A stretch of 64,000 bases of DNA from Pantoea rwandensis (GCF_002095475.1 NZ_MLFR01000014.1:1-64000); one strand, 5' to 3'. Positions 25,928-36,990 are shown, counted from the first letter of the stretch. Notes: generated by a model not told the origin, from the sequence alone. Numbers and translations are program-made.

Positions 25928-27388
25928 ATGAGTGAAGCAGCACCTGTGCAACCCACGGCGCCAACAGGCGATGGGTTACGAGAGATTGTTGATGCGCGCT
26001 GTGCGCTGCATCCTGATATGAGCGGCATTCATCCACTTAACGATGGACTGGACGCATTCGCCGCACGTTATCTGCTAATGGGCATGGCGCAACAGACTAT
26101 CGATGTGCAGTACTACATCTGGCACAACGATATGTCAGGGCGTTTGTTGTTCAGCGCCTTGCTGGATGCGGCCGAACGCGGGGTGAAAGTCCGTCTGTTG
26201 TTGGATGATAACAACACGCCGGGTCTGGATGACACGCTGGCTGAACTTGACCGTCACCCAAACATTGCCGTGAAATTGTTTAATCCTTTCTCTTTCCGCA
26301 CGCTAAGGGCGCTTGGCTATCTGACCGATTTCGCGCGCTTAAATCGCCGAATGCACAATAAGAGCCTGACGGTGGATGGCGCTGCAACATTGGTGGGCGG
26401 ACGTAACATCGGCGATGAATATTTTGGCACGGGTGATGAGCCGCTGTTTACTGACCTGGATGTGCTCGCCATTGGCCCGGTGGTACAGCAAGTCGCGCAC
26501 GATTTTGAGCGTTATTGGCAGAGCAAAGCGGTATCACCCCTGCGCAGTGTGGTGGATGTATCGGTCGATGCACATCAGACGGTGAGGTTGCCCGCTGAGT
26601 GGCAGCAGAGTGAGGCGGTTCAACGCTATCTGGCGCGTCTGGAACACTCTTCTTTTGTCAGCCAAATGGAGCAGGGCTCGATGCAGATGACGTGGGCAGA
26701 ATCGCGCTTGCTCAGTGACGATCCACGCAAGGGTTTGGGCAAAGCCAAACGTTCAAGTCTCTTACCGCAGCGCATGCTGGAGGTGATCGGCACACCGCAG
26801 CGGCAGTTCGACATAATCTCAGCCTACTTTGTGCCGACGCGTGCCGGTGTTGCCCAGTTGGTGGCGCTCAAGCGGCGCGGGGTAAAAATCGCTGTGTTGA
26901 CGAATTCCCTCGCCGCCAACGACGTTTCAGTGGTGCATGCGGGCTATGCGCGCTGGCGAAAAAAACTACTGCGCCATGGCATCGCTTTGTATGAGATGAA
27001 GCCCCAGGACAATGGTCGCGAAGCCCCGCACGACCGAGGCCTCACCGGTAATTCTGGCTCCAGTTTGCATGCCAAAACCTTCACCGTAGACAACCGTAAA
27101 GTCTTTATTGGTTCGTTCAATTTTGATCCCCGTTCTGCGGTACTTAATACGGAAATGGGGTTGGTAATTGAAAGTGAAGCGCTGGCTCAGCAAACCCATC
27201 AGCGTTTCATTGCCGGGATGCGCGATCGTGCCTGGACGCTGCGTCTGGATAACTGGGGGCGGGTTAACTGGGTCGAGTATGCTGGCGAATCAGGGGAAAT
27301 TGTGCACAAGCACGAACCCCAGTGTACGGTACTGCAGCGATTGTTGGTGCGGTTGGTGTGGCGTTTGCCGGTGGAATGGCTGTTATAG
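25928..27388 (+). CDS. clsC: Cardiolipin synthase C (phospholipase D family)
   Basis: A 486-residue member of the PLD superfamily with both HKD motifs: MHNKSLTVDGAATLVGGRN and LHAKTFTVDNRKVFIGSFN. E. coli ClsC (YmdC) makes cardiolipin from phosphatidylglycerol and phosphatidylethanolamine. The position beside divergent opgC and opgGH is the same as in E. coli, although ymdB, its upstream partner there, is missing. The N-terminus (SEAAPVQPTAPTGDG) has no clear signal. Confidence 0.87.
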   Translation: MSEAAPVQPTAPTGDGLREIVDARCALHPDMSGIHPLNDGLDAFAARYLLMGMAQQTIDVQYYIWHNDMSGRLLFSALLDAAERGVKVRLLLDDNNTPGLDDTLAELDRHPNIAVKLFNPFSFRTLRALGYLTDFARLNRRMHNKSLTVDGAATLVGGRNIGDEYFGTGDEPLFTDLDVLAIGPVVQQVAHDFERYWQSKAVSPLRSVVDVSVDAHQTVRLPAEWQQSEAVQRYLARLEHSSFVSQMEQGSMQMTWAESRLLSDDPRKGLGKAKRSSLLPQRMLEVIGTPQRQFDIISAYFVPTRAGVAQLVALKRRGVKIAVLTNSLAANDVSVVHAGYARWRKKLLRHGIALYEMKPQDNGREAPHDRGLTGNSGSSLHAKTFTVDNRKVFIGSFNFDPRSAVLNTEMGLVIESEALAQQTHQRFIAGMRDRAWTLRLDNWGRVNWVEYAGESGEIVHKHEPQCTVLQRLLVRLVWRLPVEWLL

Positions 27389-27400
27389 GAACATGAAGGT

Positions 27401-27467
27401 AGCGGCACGATGCATTGCGAACTGAAGCGACAGTGTCGCTGACGAATGCGCAATGCATGGCGCCGCT
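27401..27467. repeat. Large inverted repeat between convergent clsC and opgC
   Basis: AGCGGCACGATGCATTGCG (27401-27419) is matched by the reverse complement of 27449-27467 at 17 of 19 positions, ten of them a perfect block. Inside lies a second dyad, AGCGAC/GTCGCT around 27426-27440. It fits a bidirectional terminator or a dispersed REP-like palindrome. There is no T-tract directly after the plus-strand arm, only CCCTTTTAG. Confidence 0.8.
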
Positions 27468-27478
27468 CACCCTTTTAG

Positions 27479-28618
27479 TCACGTCTTAATGGGTTGTTTA
27501 CGCTGCGGTTTGCCTGAGAAGAGAAAACGCAGCAGTGGAATGCGCAGATGAATCTCATACAACGCAAAGGCCACGGCGAACACGATTGCCAAACCGACAA
27601 AAAAGCCAAGCGTGTCGCTACTGATGTGCGGCATGACATAAATACCGTACAAAATGGTCAGCGGGTGGTGTACCAGATAGATAAACAGTGAAGCATTGAC
27701 CAGATACATGATGCGTGGCGAGTGGCTATTGAGCAGTTTGTGGCCCACGCTAAAGCACAGATTCAGCATGCAAAGCCCCATCAAGGTCGAAACGATGGCA
27801 TCGATCTCATACAACCAGCCATCACCGCTGCTGAAGCGCTGATTCAGGGTGTAGGCAGCAAACACCACGATGGCACCAAAGCACATCACCGGGTTGAAGC
27901 GCACGAACAACGCTTTCAGCGCCTGATGTTTCCAGGCAAGTGCGCCGAGCATAAAGAATGGCAGGAAGGTGAGGGTTTGCATCACGGCGACGCTAAACAG
28001 ACCATCCGCAAATACATTGGGTACCGTGTAAAACAGCGCGCGGCGCAACAGGCACCACAACAGTGCATAGGCCATAAAGGCCAAGGTGAGTTTCCCCCAG
28101 CCAACCTGCTGATAATCAATGCGGCGCTGTTGTTTACTCAGCCAGCGAAAGGTCAACATACCTAAAGCGGTCAAGATCACTAAGACCAGTAAAAACCACA
28201 GGTGAGAAATCAACTCCCACGCCAGAGTGTTGTACTTGTCGTAAAGGGAAAAACGGTTCCAGTCACCCACTTTGTCCGTCAGGTTTTTTAGCATAAAAAA
28301 CTGCGGCAGGGTGATGAGTGGAATGGCTGTTAGTAAGGGTATCCCGACACGCTCCATGCGCACCTTCAACCAGCGCTGTGGTTGATAACGCAGGTAAAGC
28401 ATGTAGGAAAAATAACCCGAAATAACGAAGAAGACCTGCATGCGAAAGGCGTGGATAAAATCATTGAACACCGTCAGCCACATAGAGGCTTCCTGGCTGT
28501 TCACCGCCCAGCGTTGGGTGGAGTAAATCAAGGAGACGTGGAAAGGTACGCCTAATAACATCAAATATGCTCGAATAGAGTCGAGAAAATATTCACGTTC
28601 GGGTTTTGCTGAACTCAT
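27479..28618 (-). CDS. opgC: Glucans biosynthesis protein C (succinyl transfer)
   Basis: A 379-residue acyltransferase-3 family membrane protein with about ten helices. It begins EREYFLDSIRAYLMLLGVPF and carries the family His in GVPFHVS. OpgC adds succinyl groups to osmoregulated periplasmic glucans. It is divergent from opgG-opgH, as in E. coli, with 249 bp of shared upstream DNA. The length agrees with the 385-residue E. coli protein. Confidence 0.92.
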   Translation of the reverse strand: MSSAKPEREYFLDSIRAYLMLLGVPFHVSLIYSTQRWAVNSQEASMWLTVFNDFIHAFRMQVFFVISGYFSYMLYLRYQPQRWLKVRMERVGIPLLTAIPLITLPQFFMLKNLTDKVGDWNRFSLYDKYNTLAWELISHLWFLLVLVILTALGMLTFRWLSKQQRRIDYQQVGWGKLTLAFMAYALLWCLLRRALFYTVPNVFADGLFSVAVMQTLTFLPFFMLGALAWKHQALKALFVRFNPVMCFGAIVVFAAYTLNQRFSSGDGWLYEIDAIVSTLMGLCMLNLCFSVGHKLLNSHSPRIMYLVNASLFIYLVHHPLTILYGIYVMPHISSDTLGFFVGLAIVFAVAFALYEIHLRIPLLRFLFSGKPQRKQPIKT

Positions 28619-28867
28619 AAGCTTCCAATTTGTCAGTTTACCTGCCGGTTTCGCCCTGAAACCAGATTATGCTGGATGAAAATTCTACCTGCTGTAAACA
28701 GCGTATACTATCAGGTGATTCTGTATCTTAACCTGAAGGGTTTAATTATCCGAAAAGCACACTTTCAGCTTACAAATCAGCGGAACAATGTTGTGCATAT
28801 GCTGTCGGAAAACGGAATAATCCTTTAAGATAAATGGGTTTGATTAGAGCGCACGAAAGGGGGGGAT

Positions 28868-30433
28868 GTGCTAAATAAAGTGAATAATAAAGTAGGACTG
28901 GTAAAAATGCGGTGGGTTGGCGCGGCAGTTCTGCTGGCGTTGTACGCCAACAATAGTTGGGCGTTCAACATTGATGATGTAGCAAAACAAGCCAAGGCGT
29001 TGGCCGGGAAAGGTTACGAAGCGCCGAAGAGCAATTTACCCTCTCAGTTTCGTGATATGAAATTTGCTGACTATCAGCAAATTCAGTTTAACCACGACAA
29101 AGCCTACTGGGGCAAACTGCGCACGCCGTTTAAGCTCGAGTTCTACCATCAGGGCATGTATTTCGATACCCCGGTAAAAATTAATGAAGTCACTGCGTCA
29201 TCGGTACGTGAAATCAAATATAACCCTGACTATTTCAACTTCGGCAATGTAAAACACGATGCTGATGCGGTTAAAAATCTTGGCTTTGCTGGTTTTAAAG
29301 TCCTGTATCCGTTAAATAAAAAGGGTAAGGACGACGAGATTGCAAGCTTCCTTGGTGCCAGCTACTTCCGCGTCATTGGTGAAGGGCAGGTCTACGGTCT
29401 GTCAGCACGTGGTTTGGCAATCGATACTGCGCTGCCATCCGGTGAAGAGTTCCCGCGCTTTAAAGAGTTCTGGATTGAACGTCCAAAACCGCAAGACAAG
29501 CAGCTGGTGATTTATGCCCTGTTGGATTCACCGCGAGCATCAGGTGCCTATCGCTTCATTATCAAACCGGGCAAAGAGTCCACGGTTGATGTGCAGTCAA
29601 AAGTTTACCTGCGTGATAACGTCGGCAAATTGGGTGTCGCACCCCTGACCAGTATGTTCCTGTTTGGTGCTAATCAGCCTTCACCTGTGACCAACTTCCG
29701 CAATGAATTGCACGACTCCAACGGATTGTCGATTCACGCGGGGAATGGTGAGTGGATCTGGCGTCCGCTGAATAACCCGAAACATTTGGCGGTGAGCACG
29801 TTCACCATTGAAAACCCGAAAGGTTTCGGTTTACTGCAACGTGGACGTGATTTCAGCCACTATCAAGATCTTGACGATCGCTATGACCTGCGCCCAAGTG
29901 GCTGGGTTGAGCCGCTGGGTGACTGGGGTAAAGGTCGCGTTGAACTGGTAGAGATCCCGACCGCTGATGAAACCAACGACAACATCGTTGCTTTCTGGTC
30001 GCCGGAAAAACTGCCAGAACCTGGCAAAGAGATGAACTTCCAGTATCGTCTGCACTTCACACGTGATGAAAACCTGCTGCATCAAGATGATGTGGCATGG
30101 GTGAAAAACACACTGCGTTCTGCCGGTGATGTGAAACAGTCCAATCTGGTGCGTCAGCCAGACGGCTCCATTGCCTTCACCATCGACTTCGTGGGTAAAG
30201 CCATGAGTAAGTTGCCGGATAACACGCAAGTGGCGCCGCAGGTCAGTGTCGGTAACAACGCCGATGTGGTTGAGCAGAGTGTACGCTACAACCCGGTGAC
30301 CAAAGGCTGGCGTCTGGTGTTGCGTCTGCGCGTGAAAGATAACAAGCAGCCGACCGAAATGCGTGCGGCGCTGGTGAGCGGCGACAAGACATTGACGGAA
30401 ACCTGGAGCTATCAGCTACCTGCCAATGAATAA
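28868..30433 (+). CDS. opgG: Periplasmic glucan biosynthesis protein G
   Basis: A protein of up to 521 residues, very close to E. coli OpgG throughout, for example PSNLPSQF-like [20 protein letters not shown] and [20 protein letters not shown]. It is secreted to the periplasm, where it modifies the glucan backbone made by OpgH. The signal runs [19 protein letters not shown]. The start is GTG 28868 (behind a G-rich site) or ATG 28907, which matches the E. coli N-terminus better. It overlaps opgH by 8 bp. Confidence 0.95.
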   Translation: MLNKVNNKVGLVKMRWVGAAVLLALYANNSWAFNIDDVAKQAKALAGKGYEAPKSNLPSQFRDMKFADYQQIQFNHDKAYWGKLRTPFKLEFYHQGMYFDTPVKINEVTASSVREIKYNPDYFNFGNVKHDADAVKNLGFAGFKVLYPLNKKGKDDEIASFLGASYFRVIGEGQVYGLSARGLAIDTALPSGEEFPRFKEFWIERPKPQDKQLVIYALLDSPRASGAYRFIIKPGKESTVDVQSKVYLRDNVGKLGVAPLTSMFLFGANQPSPVTNFRNELHDSNGLSIHAGNGEWIWRPLNNPKHLAVSTFTIENPKGFGLLQRGRDFSHYQDLDDRYDLRPSGWVEPLGDWGKGRVELVEIPTADETNDNIVAFWSPEKLPEPGKEMNFQYRLHFTRDENLLHQDDVAWVKNTLRSAGDVKQSNLVRQPDGSIAFTIDFVGKAMSKLPDNTQVAPQVSVGNNADVVEQSVRYNPVTKGWRLVLRLRVKDNKQPTEMRAALVSGDKTLTETWSYQLPANE

Positions 30434-32975
30434 TTCGACATTTTTACCTCAATCTTATGTGGAAGCTCTGCCGCTTGATGCGGCAGGGCGAGCTCGCCTG
30501 AGTGATTCACTGCAACATGCTCAGGCGTTCCACGCTATTCATTCGTCGCTGGGGCAAGATATCGCTGCCAGCGAGCGCCCGGATGATGCACCGCTGAAAT
30601 CGGTGTCATCCCGCGTGCAAATGGCTTGGCCAGATTCACTGGCTGAGGGTCAGCAACTCAGTAAAGATTATCTCGACCGCACCACACTGAAGGCGATGCC
30701 GAAAGTGAAGCGCTCGCTGATGTTCCCGGAAATCTGGCGCACCAACCCAATTGCGCGCGCCTGGGATTCACTGCGAGGCCAGAAATCCACTCCCCGTTAT
30801 GCGACGGCGGAAGAGCAAAAGACGGAAGACAAATGGCGTCATGTGGGTTCAATGCGCCGTTATGTGCTGTTGATTCTGACGCTATTGCAGACGGTCATCG
30901 CCACCTGGTACATGAAAACCATTCTGCCCTATCAGGGCTGGACGCTGCTCGATCCTATCGAGCTGTTTAACCAGAACTGGTTGCAGTCGGTGGAGCTGAT
31001 ACTGCCGTACATTTTGCAAACCGGGATATTATTCCTGTTTGCGATTCTGTTCTGCTGGGTATCCGCCGGTTTCTGGACCGCATTGATGGGCTTCCTGCAG
31101 CTGCTGATTGGGCGGGATAAATACAGCATTTCGTACTCGACTAACGGTGACGAGCCGCTCAATCCTGAGCACCGTACGGCGCTGATCATGCCCATTTGTA
31201 ATGAAGACGTCGAACGTGTGTTCGCTGGGCTTCGTGCAACTTGGGAATCAGTGAAGCGTACCGGTAATGCAGAGCACTTTGATGTTTATATCCTGAGCGA
31301 CAGCTACGATGCGGATATCGCTATCGCTGAGCAGAAAGCCTGGATGGAGCTGGTGCGTGATGTCGGCGGTGCAGGTAAGATTTTCTATCGTCGCCGTCGT
31401 CGTCGTGTGAAGCGTAAAAGCGGCAACATCGATGACTTCTGCCGTCGCTGGGGGAGCAACTACAGCTATATGGTCGTGCTGGATGCTGACAGCGTGATGA
31501 GCGGTGAGTGTCTCACTGGCTTGGTGCGCATGATGGAAGCTAACCCGAACGCCGGTATTATCCAGTCGTCGCCTAAAGCGTCTGGTATGGATACGCTGTA
31601 TGCCCGCTGCCAGCAGTTCGCCACGCGCGTTTACGGCCCGCTGTTTACCGCCGGTCTGCACTTCTGGCAGTTAGGGGAGTCGCACTACTGGGGGCATAAC
31701 GCCATCATCCGTGTTCAACCCTTCATTGAGCATTGTGCTTTGGCACCGTTGCCGGGTGAGGGTTCCTTTGCTGGTTCGATCCTGTCGCATGACTTCGTTG
31801 AAGCCGCGCTGATGCGTCGTGCTGGCTGGGGTGTCTGGATCGCTTACGACCTGCCTGGCTCCTATGAAGAGCTGCCGCCGAACTTGCTGGATGAGCTGAA
31901 GCGTGACCGTCGCTGGTGCCACGGTAACCTGATGAACTTCCGCCTGTTCTTGGTGAAAGGTATGCACCCGGTGCACCGTGCAGTGTTTCTGACAGGCGTA
32001 ATGTCTTATCTCTCCGCACCGTTGTGGTTTATGTTCCTGGCACTGTCTACTGCTTTGCAGGTGGTGCATACGCTGATGGAACCGACCTACTTCCTGCAAC
32101 CGCGCCAGTTGTTCCCGGTGTGGCCGCAGTGGCGTCCAGATTTGGCGATTGCGCTGTTCTCTACCACTTTGGTGCTACTGTTCCTGCCGAAGCTGCTGAG
32201 CGTGGTGCTGATCTGGTTCAAGGGTGCGAAGTCATATGGGGGGGCGATTCGACTGTTCTGCTCCCTGATTCTGGAAATGCTGTTCTCGGTGCTGCTGGCA
32301 CCCGTGCGTATGCTGTTCCACACCGTGTTCGTGGTCAGTGCTTTCCTCGGTTGGGAAGTGGTCTGGAATTCGCCGCAGCGTGATGATGATGCCACTCCGT
32401 GGAGTGAAGCTTTCCGTCGTCATGGTTCTCAGATGCTGTTAGGTATCGTTTGGGCTGGCGGTATGGGTCTGCTCGATCTGAACTTCCTGTGGTGGCTGTC
32501 GCCAATTGTATTCTCACTGATTCTGTCGCCGTTTGTGTCGGTGATGTCGAGCCGCGCGACGATAGGGCAGAAGAGTAAGAACGCGAAGCTGTTCCTGATC
32601 CCGGAAGAGTATGACCCGCCGAAGGAACTGATTGATACCGATAACTATCTGCAACTCAACCGCGAGCGTGCGCTGAAGAATGGCTTTATGCATGCGCTGT
32701 TCAACCCCGCGTTTAACGCATTAGCGACTGCGATGGCAACGTCACGTCACAAGCAGAGCACCTTGCTTGATCATGCCCGCGATCGTCGCGTCGATCAGGC
32801 ACTGAGCGATGCACCTGAAAAGCTTAACCGCGAGCAACGCTTGCAGTTGATCAGCGATCCAGTGGTGCTGGCGCGTGTGCATTCACGCCTGTGGGAAAGT
32901 GCGGATAAATATCATCAGTGGGTGGAGAGCTATCAAAAGCTGAAACTCAATCCTGAAGCGCTGCCTCAGCGTTAA
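30426..32975 (+). CDS. opgH: Glucan glucosyltransferase H
   Basis: An 849-residue inner-membrane glucosyltransferase that polymerises UDP-glucose into the beta-1,2 glucan backbone and, in E. coli, also delays FtsZ assembly in rich medium. The GT2 signature appears as [20 protein letters not shown] and [13 protein letters not shown], flanked by N-terminal and C-terminal membrane bundles. The N-terminal about 100 residues diverge most from E. coli. It is translationally coupled to opgG and ends at a strong terminator. Confidence 0.96.
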   Translation: MNNSTFLPQSYVEALPLDAAGRARLSDSLQHAQAFHAIHSSLGQDIAASERPDDAPLKSVSSRVQMAWPDSLAEGQQLSKDYLDRTTLKAMPKVKRSLMFPEIWRTNPIARAWDSLRGQKSTPRYATAEEQKTEDKWRHVGSMRRYVLLILTLLQTVIATWYMKTILPYQGWTLLDPIELFNQNWLQSVELILPYILQTGILFLFAILFCWVSAGFWTALMGFLQLLIGRDKYSISYSTNGDEPLNPEHRTALIMPICNEDVERVFAGLRATWESVKRTGNAEHFDVYILSDSYDADIAIAEQKAWMELVRDVGGAGKIFYRRRRRRVKRKSGNIDDFCRRWGSNYSYMVVLDADSVMSGECLTGLVRMMEANPNAGIIQSSPKASGMDTLYARCQQFATRVYGPLFTAGLHFWQLGESHYWGHNAIIRVQPFIEHCALAPLPGEGSFAGSILSHDFVEAALMRRAGWGVWIAYDLPGSYEELPPNLLDELKRDRRWCHGNLMNFRLFLVKGMHPVHRAVFLTGVMSYLSAPLWFMFLALSTALQVVHTLMEPTYFLQPRQLFPVWPQWRPDLAIALFSTTLVLLFLPKLLSVVLIWFKGAKSYGGAIRLFCSLILEMLFSVLLAPVRMLFHTVFVVSAFLGWEVVWNSPQRDDDATPWSEAFRRHGSQMLLGIVWAGGMGLLDLNFLWWLSPIVFSLILSPFVSVMSSRATIGQKSKNAKLFLIPEEYDPPKELIDTDNYLQLNRERALKNGFMHALFNPAFNALATAMATSRHKQSTLLDHARDRRVDQALSDAPEKLNREQRLQLISDPVVLARVHSRLWESADKYHQWVESYQKLKLNPEALPQR

Positions 32976-32986
32976 GATGGAAACAG

Positions 32987-33012
32987 AAAAGCGGCAGAGA
33001 TGCCGCTTTTTT
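32987..33012 (+). terminator. Terminator of opgGH
   Basis: AAAAGCGGCA (32987-32996), loop GAGA, TGCCGCTTTT (33001-33010) and two more T. It lies 12 bp after the opgH stop. Confidence 0.9.
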
Positions 33013-33149
33013 ATTGCCGTTAGATACGCGAGGAGGGGTTCATAAGGGACATGATAATGGATGCCACTACGCAATCTTTACGCTTCAGGGTGTGGTTATT
33101 AGCGTGCGTCAACGGTTAAAATGGCGCCAGTTCATTGTGAGTAAATGTT

Positions 33150-33389
33150 GTGAATGATTTCCTGAAATTAACCGCGCTCAGCGCCGCCATCCTGCTGCTC
33201 AGTGGATGTGGCAGTATCATTAGCCGCACCATTCCTGGTCAGGGCCACGGCAGTCAATATTACCCTGGGGTACAATGGGATGTTCGAGACGGCCCATGGC
33301 GCGTATTGACCATTATTGATTTGCCCCTGTCTCTGGTGATGGACACGCTGTTGTTACCGGTCGATGCCCATCACGGTCCCTACGAATAA
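33150..33389 (+). CDS. yceK: YceK family lipoprotein
   Basis: A 79-residue lipoprotein of the DUF1375 family, with LLLSGC as lipobox (Cys20) and the conserved body GSIISRTIPGQGHGSQYYPG and VDAHHGPYE. It closely follows E. coli YceK, whose function is unknown. The start is GTG at 33150; the only nearby ATG is out of frame. Its stop is 3 bp from the end of convergent msyB. Position after opgH is conserved. Confidence 0.9.
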   Translation: MNDFLKLTALSAAILLLSGCGSIISRTIPGQGHGSQYYPGVQWDVRDGPWRVLTIIDLPLSLVMDTLLLPVDAHHGPYE

Positions 33390-33392
33390 TAT

Positions 33393-33791
33393 TTACGCCC
33401 ACTTGTCTGAAGGACTGTCGTCATCTTCCCACTCTTCCGCTGCGGCTTCACCTTCTTCGAGGTCGCGTGGGGGTTCCAGCTGGAATTCACCTTCATCCCA
33501 TTCGTGCAAAGTATTCTCTGCCTGCCACTCTTGACGCAGTTCCACTTCGTCAAAATCACCGTCAAATACGGCCTGTGCCGCTTGGCCGCTGTAGATGGGT
33601 AGGCATTCACCCTGATCATCATCACCGGCAAAAAATTCGGCCTGCCACATAGTATCGCCATCCTGCATCACATACTTTTGCAGCGCAAACTGACTGACGC
33701 TGGCATCGTCTTCATGAGTATCGGGTTGGCTGGCAAGAAACTCTTCCCGTGCTGCGTCAATGGCTTCTTCAAGGGTGCTGTAGAGGCTCAT
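33393..33791 (-). CDS. msyB: Acidic protein MsyB
   Basis: A 132-residue very acidic protein close to E. coli MsyB (YATLEEAIDAAREEF-type opening; EWQAENTLHEWDEGEFQLEP). MsyB was found as a multicopy suppressor of secY and secA defects; its normal role is unclear. The ATG at 33791 has GGAG 6 nt upstream and matches the E. coli start. The C-terminus is about eight residues longer than in E. coli. Confidence 0.9.
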   Translation of the reverse strand: MSLYSTLEEAIDAAREEFLASQPDTHEDDASVSQFALQKYVMQDGDTMWQAEFFAGDDDQGECLPIYSGQAAQAVFDGDFDEVELRQEWQAENTLHEWDEGEFQLEPPRDLEEGEAAAEEWEDDDSPSDKWA

Positions 33792-33876
33792 CATAAACTC
33801 CATGTCTGTTTAAAGGGGATTTCTCAGAAGGATAGACGAAAATTGGCGGAGTGCAGGGCAGGATGGAAATAACGGC

Positions 33877-33903
33877 GGGCGATTGAGTGATTCTCAATCG
33901 CCC
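33877..33903 (-). terminator. Hairpin after the 88-residue unknown gene
   Basis: GGGCGATTGAG (33877-33887), loop TGATT, CTCAATCGCCC (33893-33903), a perfect 11-bp stem 7 bp beyond the stop of the gene at 33911. The following T content on the minus strand is low (CCGTTATTTCC). Confidence 0.6.
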
Positions 33904-33910
33904 GGTCCGT

Positions 33911-34177
33911 TTAGATCATCTTTTGCGGGAAATGCAGTACAGGACGTACAGACTCGCGAATAATAGGGGCAGAATAACGGATGCAGCATTTAATACAGGG
34001 TTTCACCTTTTTGAAATTAATTCGCGCGGTCGATAAGGCCTGATTTAAATTATAGAGTGTACCGATAAATACCATGTCCTCCTTTACAGGTAGACGCTTA
34101 CACTCTTTCCGATGCAAGAGGTGATATCCCTCCGGATCAGTACTGATCGTTACATAGTAATAGATGCCTTTATTCAT
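33911..34177 (-). CDS. Unknown 88-residue protein with Cys pattern
   Basis: Not recognised by name. It has an aromatic N-terminus (GIYYYVTISTDPEGYHLL), then HRKECKRLPV and KPCIKCC, a spacing (His/Cys early, C-x-x-C later after an Ala-containing helix) that could hold zinc in an Ada-like or ribbon fold. The gene is AT-richer than its neighbours and stands where E. coli has mdtG. A hairpin follows it. It is probably a real but lineage-specific gene, perhaps acquired. Confidence 0.6.
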   Translation of the reverse strand: MNKGIYYYVTISTDPEGYHLLHRKECKRLPVKEDMVFIGTLYNLNQALSTARINFKKVKPCIKCCIRYSAPIIRESVRPVLHFPQKMI

Positions 34178-34212
34178 ATTATAAGTTCCTGCGATATATA
34201 TGCTGTGTGTAA

Positions 34213-34374
34213 TCTTTTTATATTTTTAGAAGGGCAGTTATTGAACTAACTGTCACGGTTGAAACTAACTGGAATCGATTTCGCGAACAAATTCCAGAAT
34301 GGTATAACGATATTGCTAATGTGATAGAAAAAGCATATAGGTCTAAACACCTAAGACAAAACCTTGTTAAGTAA
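34213..34374 (+). pseudogene. ATG-less open frame, possible gene remnant
   Basis: An open frame of 53 codons ends at TAA 34372-34374 and starts directly after a stop, with no ATG, GTG or TTG near its beginning. The translation (VETNWNRFREQIPEWYND and onward) looks protein-like, with mixed charge and no low-complexity bias. It may be the tail of a decayed gene in the AT-rich mdtG-less gap. No family is recognised and chance cannot be excluded. Confidence 0.25.
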
Positions 34375-34735
34375 GTTAATTTTATTGGATTGATAAGCGA
34401 AGCCGAAGCATTCAGCAATATTAAATAGGAATAGGCCTGGAATTACTTAAAATCAGATCCGCGCAGGTGTATTTCAATCGGTAAACGAGTCTGATGAGGT
34501 AAGATAAGAATTCAACAAGATGCGCCATTCGTTATTCACATTTTGTTAACAAGGGTTAAGATTCTGCACGCCTATTAATGTTTTAAGATGAGTTTTGAAG
34601 TTTACATTGGATCTGTCTGAAGCAGGGGCCTGAATTCAGGCTGGTCCAGTTTTAACAAATTTTGCCGGATATCATCGCGGCCTAAGCCAAATTAGGTTGG
34701 GAGTAAATGGAGCACATAACGTGCTCCAGGTCACA
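34375..34735. other. AT-rich intergenic stretch without genes
   Basis: No ORF with a start and ribosome site is convincing here. The only structure seen is a hairpin GGAGCAC-ATAAC-GTGCTCC (34709-34727) close to the lpxL stop, without a T-tract. In E. coli this interval holds mdtG. Confidence 0.5.
34709..34727 (-). terminator. Hairpin after lpxL
   Basis: GGAGCAC (34709-34715), loop ATAAC, GTGCTCC (34721-34727), 9 bp beyond the lpxL stop. It lacks a U-tract on the minus strand, so it may act as an RNA end stabiliser rather than a full terminator. Confidence 0.4.
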
Positions 34736-35659
34736 TTAATAAAGGGAAGGTTGACCTTCGGGGCGAGTTTTAAAACGGCGGTGCAGCCACATGTACTGTT
34801 CTGGCGCCAGCAGTACGGACTCTTCTACGACTTTGTTCATCACGATGGCCGTATCAAGTTCATTCTCCAGAGAAAATTTATCGCGAATGTCGGGCATCAT
34901 CTTTAATTCATAGCCGCGGGCATGAGGCAAACGACGTGCGAGAAATGGGATCACACTGGGGTTACCCAGGCGAATGAGCATATGGGTTCCGGTGGTGGTC
35001 GCTGCATCGGGTACGGCAAAGAAGGGTGCGAAGACACTGCTGCGTGGGCCGTAATCATGGTCCGGTGCGTACCAGATAATATCGTTATTCTTCATGGCAC
35101 GAATCATGCCCTTAAGGTCTTTGCGATCGAGCATGCTTTTATTGGAGCGCATTCTTCCCCAGGTCTGTAGCCAGTCAATCAGCTTGTTATCATTAGGACG
35201 ATAAACACCGATACCTGGATTGTGCATGCCAAACACGCGTGCTCCCAACTCGAGGGTCAGAAAATGCATGCCAATCAAAAGAATGCCACGTTTCTCAGCC
35301 AGCGCATTGGCAACGTGTTCAAGCCCGGTAGTGGCTACCCATTTTTGAATGCGCCAGTCCGGCCAGAACCATGCCATACCGGTCTCGATCAGCCCCATGC
35401 CGACTGACTCAAAATTATGCTTCACCATTGCCTCACGTTCGCTGGTGGGCATATCCGGAAAACACAACTCCAGATTACGTTCCGCAACCTCAACACGACG
35501 TTTCAAGAAGCGCATTGCAATACGACCTAAGCCGCAGCCAATTGCGTGTAACACCGGGTAGGGGAGTAATACCAGCAGGTAGAGAAAACCGATGCCAATC
35601 CAGGTTAACCAATAGCGTGGATGAAGAAGCTCACGAGAAAGTTGGGGAAGTTGAGTCAT
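34736..35659 (-). CDS. lpxL: Lauroyl-Kdo2-lipid IVA acyltransferase
   Basis: A 307-residue inner-membrane enzyme that adds the lauroyl secondary chain to Kdo2-lipid IVA in lipid A synthesis. It has an N-terminal membrane helix ([20 protein letters not shown]), the catalytic HFLTLE (HX4E) and the conserved [20 protein letters not shown] and [13 protein letters not shown]. Length and sequence follow E. coli LpxL (HtrB) closely. It is divergent from trhO, as in E. coli. Confidence 0.95.
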   Translation of the reverse strand: MTQLPQLSRELLHPRYWLTWIGIGFLYLLVLLPYPVLHAIGCGLGRIAMRFLKRRVEVAERNLELCFPDMPTSEREAMVKHNFESVGMGLIETGMAWFWPDWRIQKWVATTGLEHVANALAEKRGILLIGMHFLTLELGARVFGMHNPGIGVYRPNDNKLIDWLQTWGRMRSNKSMLDRKDLKGMIRAMKNNDIIWYAPDHDYGPRSSVFAPFFAVPDAATTTGTHMLIRLGNPSVIPFLARRLPHARGYELKMMPDIRDKFSLENELDTAIVMNKVVEESVLLAPEQYMWLHRRFKTRPEGQPSLY

Positions 35660-35926
35660 TGAAATGTCAGTATCCTGCGTCTTGTGCCAGAGAGTCCGGT
35701 TTCTGTTATTTGCCGCGATTATGCCATTTTTTCTCGCTGACTGAAATCAAGCATAGCTTGCCCCCTGGCTGTCGGCGGCAGCTTTACGCATTAAAATGCA
35801 ATAGCGAAAGAGAAATGCGCCTGAAATCACGACCTGGAGGATAATGGCACCAAAGGCTTTGCTTCAGGGTGAATTCAGGTATCATGTGCGCGCTAAATTT
35901 CTCTGATTGCTAACAGGAAGAACACC

Positions 35927-36982
35927 ATGCCAGTGTTACACAACCTTGTTTCCAATAAAGAGCTGAAAGAACGTATGCTGGCGGAAACTGAGCCGCGTAC
36001 CACAGTCTCTTTTTATAAATATTTCCAGATCGCCGACCCTAAAGCCTTCCGCGACGCCCTGTATATTGAGCTGACTAAGCTTAAAGTGTTTGGCCGCGTG
36101 TATGTTGCTCATGAAGGGATTAACGCACAAATCAGTGTTCCAGCCAGCCAATATGAAAGCATGAAGGCTGCACTGTATGCCTTTGAACCCGCGTTCAACC
36201 AGCTGCGCATGAACATTGCGCTGGACGATGACGGTAAATCATTCTGGGTATTGCGTCTCAAAGTCCGCGAACGCATTGTGGCTGACGGGATTGAAGACAA
36301 TAGCTTTGATGCCAGTGATGTGGGCGCCTATTTAAAAGCAGCGGACGTTAATGCGTTGCTGGACGATCCCGAGGTGGTTTTCGTCGATATGCGTAACCAC
36401 TACGAATTTGAAGTGGGGCACTTCGACAATGCGATTGAAGTTCCTGCAGATACGTTCCGCGATCAGCTGCCTATGGCTGTGGATATGTTGCAGGAGCAGA
36501 AAGATAAAAAAATTGTCATGTACTGTACCGGCGGCATTCGCTGTGAAAAAGCCAGTGCATGGATGAAACACAACGGTTTTAGCGATGTTTCTCACATTGA
36601 AGGCGGGATTATTGAATATACCCGCCGTGCTCGTGAACAGGGATTACCTGTACGCTTTAAAGGCAAAAACTTTGTCTTTGATGAACGTATGGGAGAGCGT
36701 ATTTCCGACGATATCCTTTCCAGCTGTCATCAGTGTGGCGTCCCCTGCGACAGCCATACCAACTGCGTTAATGATGGATGCCATCTGTTATTCATTCAGT
36801 GCCCTAGCTGCGCGGAGAAGTACCAAAACTGCTGCAGCCCGATTTGCATGGAAGAGTCAAAGCTGGAGCCAGAAGAACAGCGCGCACGCCGTGCGGGCCG
36901 TGAAAATGGCAATAAAGTGTTCAATAAATCTCGCGGATTATTGAATATGACCATGGCGATCCCTGCGCCAGACAAGAAGTAA
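35927..36982 (+). CDS. trhO: tRNA uridine-34 hydroxylase TrhO (YceA)
   Basis: A 351-residue protein that hydroxylates U34 of tRNAs with oxygen, the prephenate-independent route to ho5U. It has an acylphosphatase-like N-terminal domain, a rhodanese domain with the reactive Cys in [16 protein letters not shown], and a Cys-rich C-terminal segment ([26 protein letters not shown]). It is close to E. coli YceA over its whole length. It is a single gene with a shared terminator downstream. Confidence 0.94.
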   Translation: MPVLHNLVSNKELKERMLAETEPRTTVSFYKYFQIADPKAFRDALYIELTKLKVFGRVYVAHEGINAQISVPASQYESMKAALYAFEPAFNQLRMNIALDDDGKSFWVLRLKVRERIVADGIEDNSFDASDVGAYLKAADVNALLDDPEVVFVDMRNHYEFEVGHFDNAIEVPADTFRDQLPMAVDMLQEQKDKKIVMYCTGGIRCEKASAWMKHNGFSDVSHIEGGIIEYTRRAREQGLPVRFKGKNFVFDERMGERISDDILSSCHQCGVPCDSHTNCVNDGCHLLFIQCPSCAEKYQNCCSPICMEESKLEPEEQRARRAGRENGNKVFNKSRGLLNMTMAIPAPDKK

Positions 36983-36990
36983 TCGATGTT

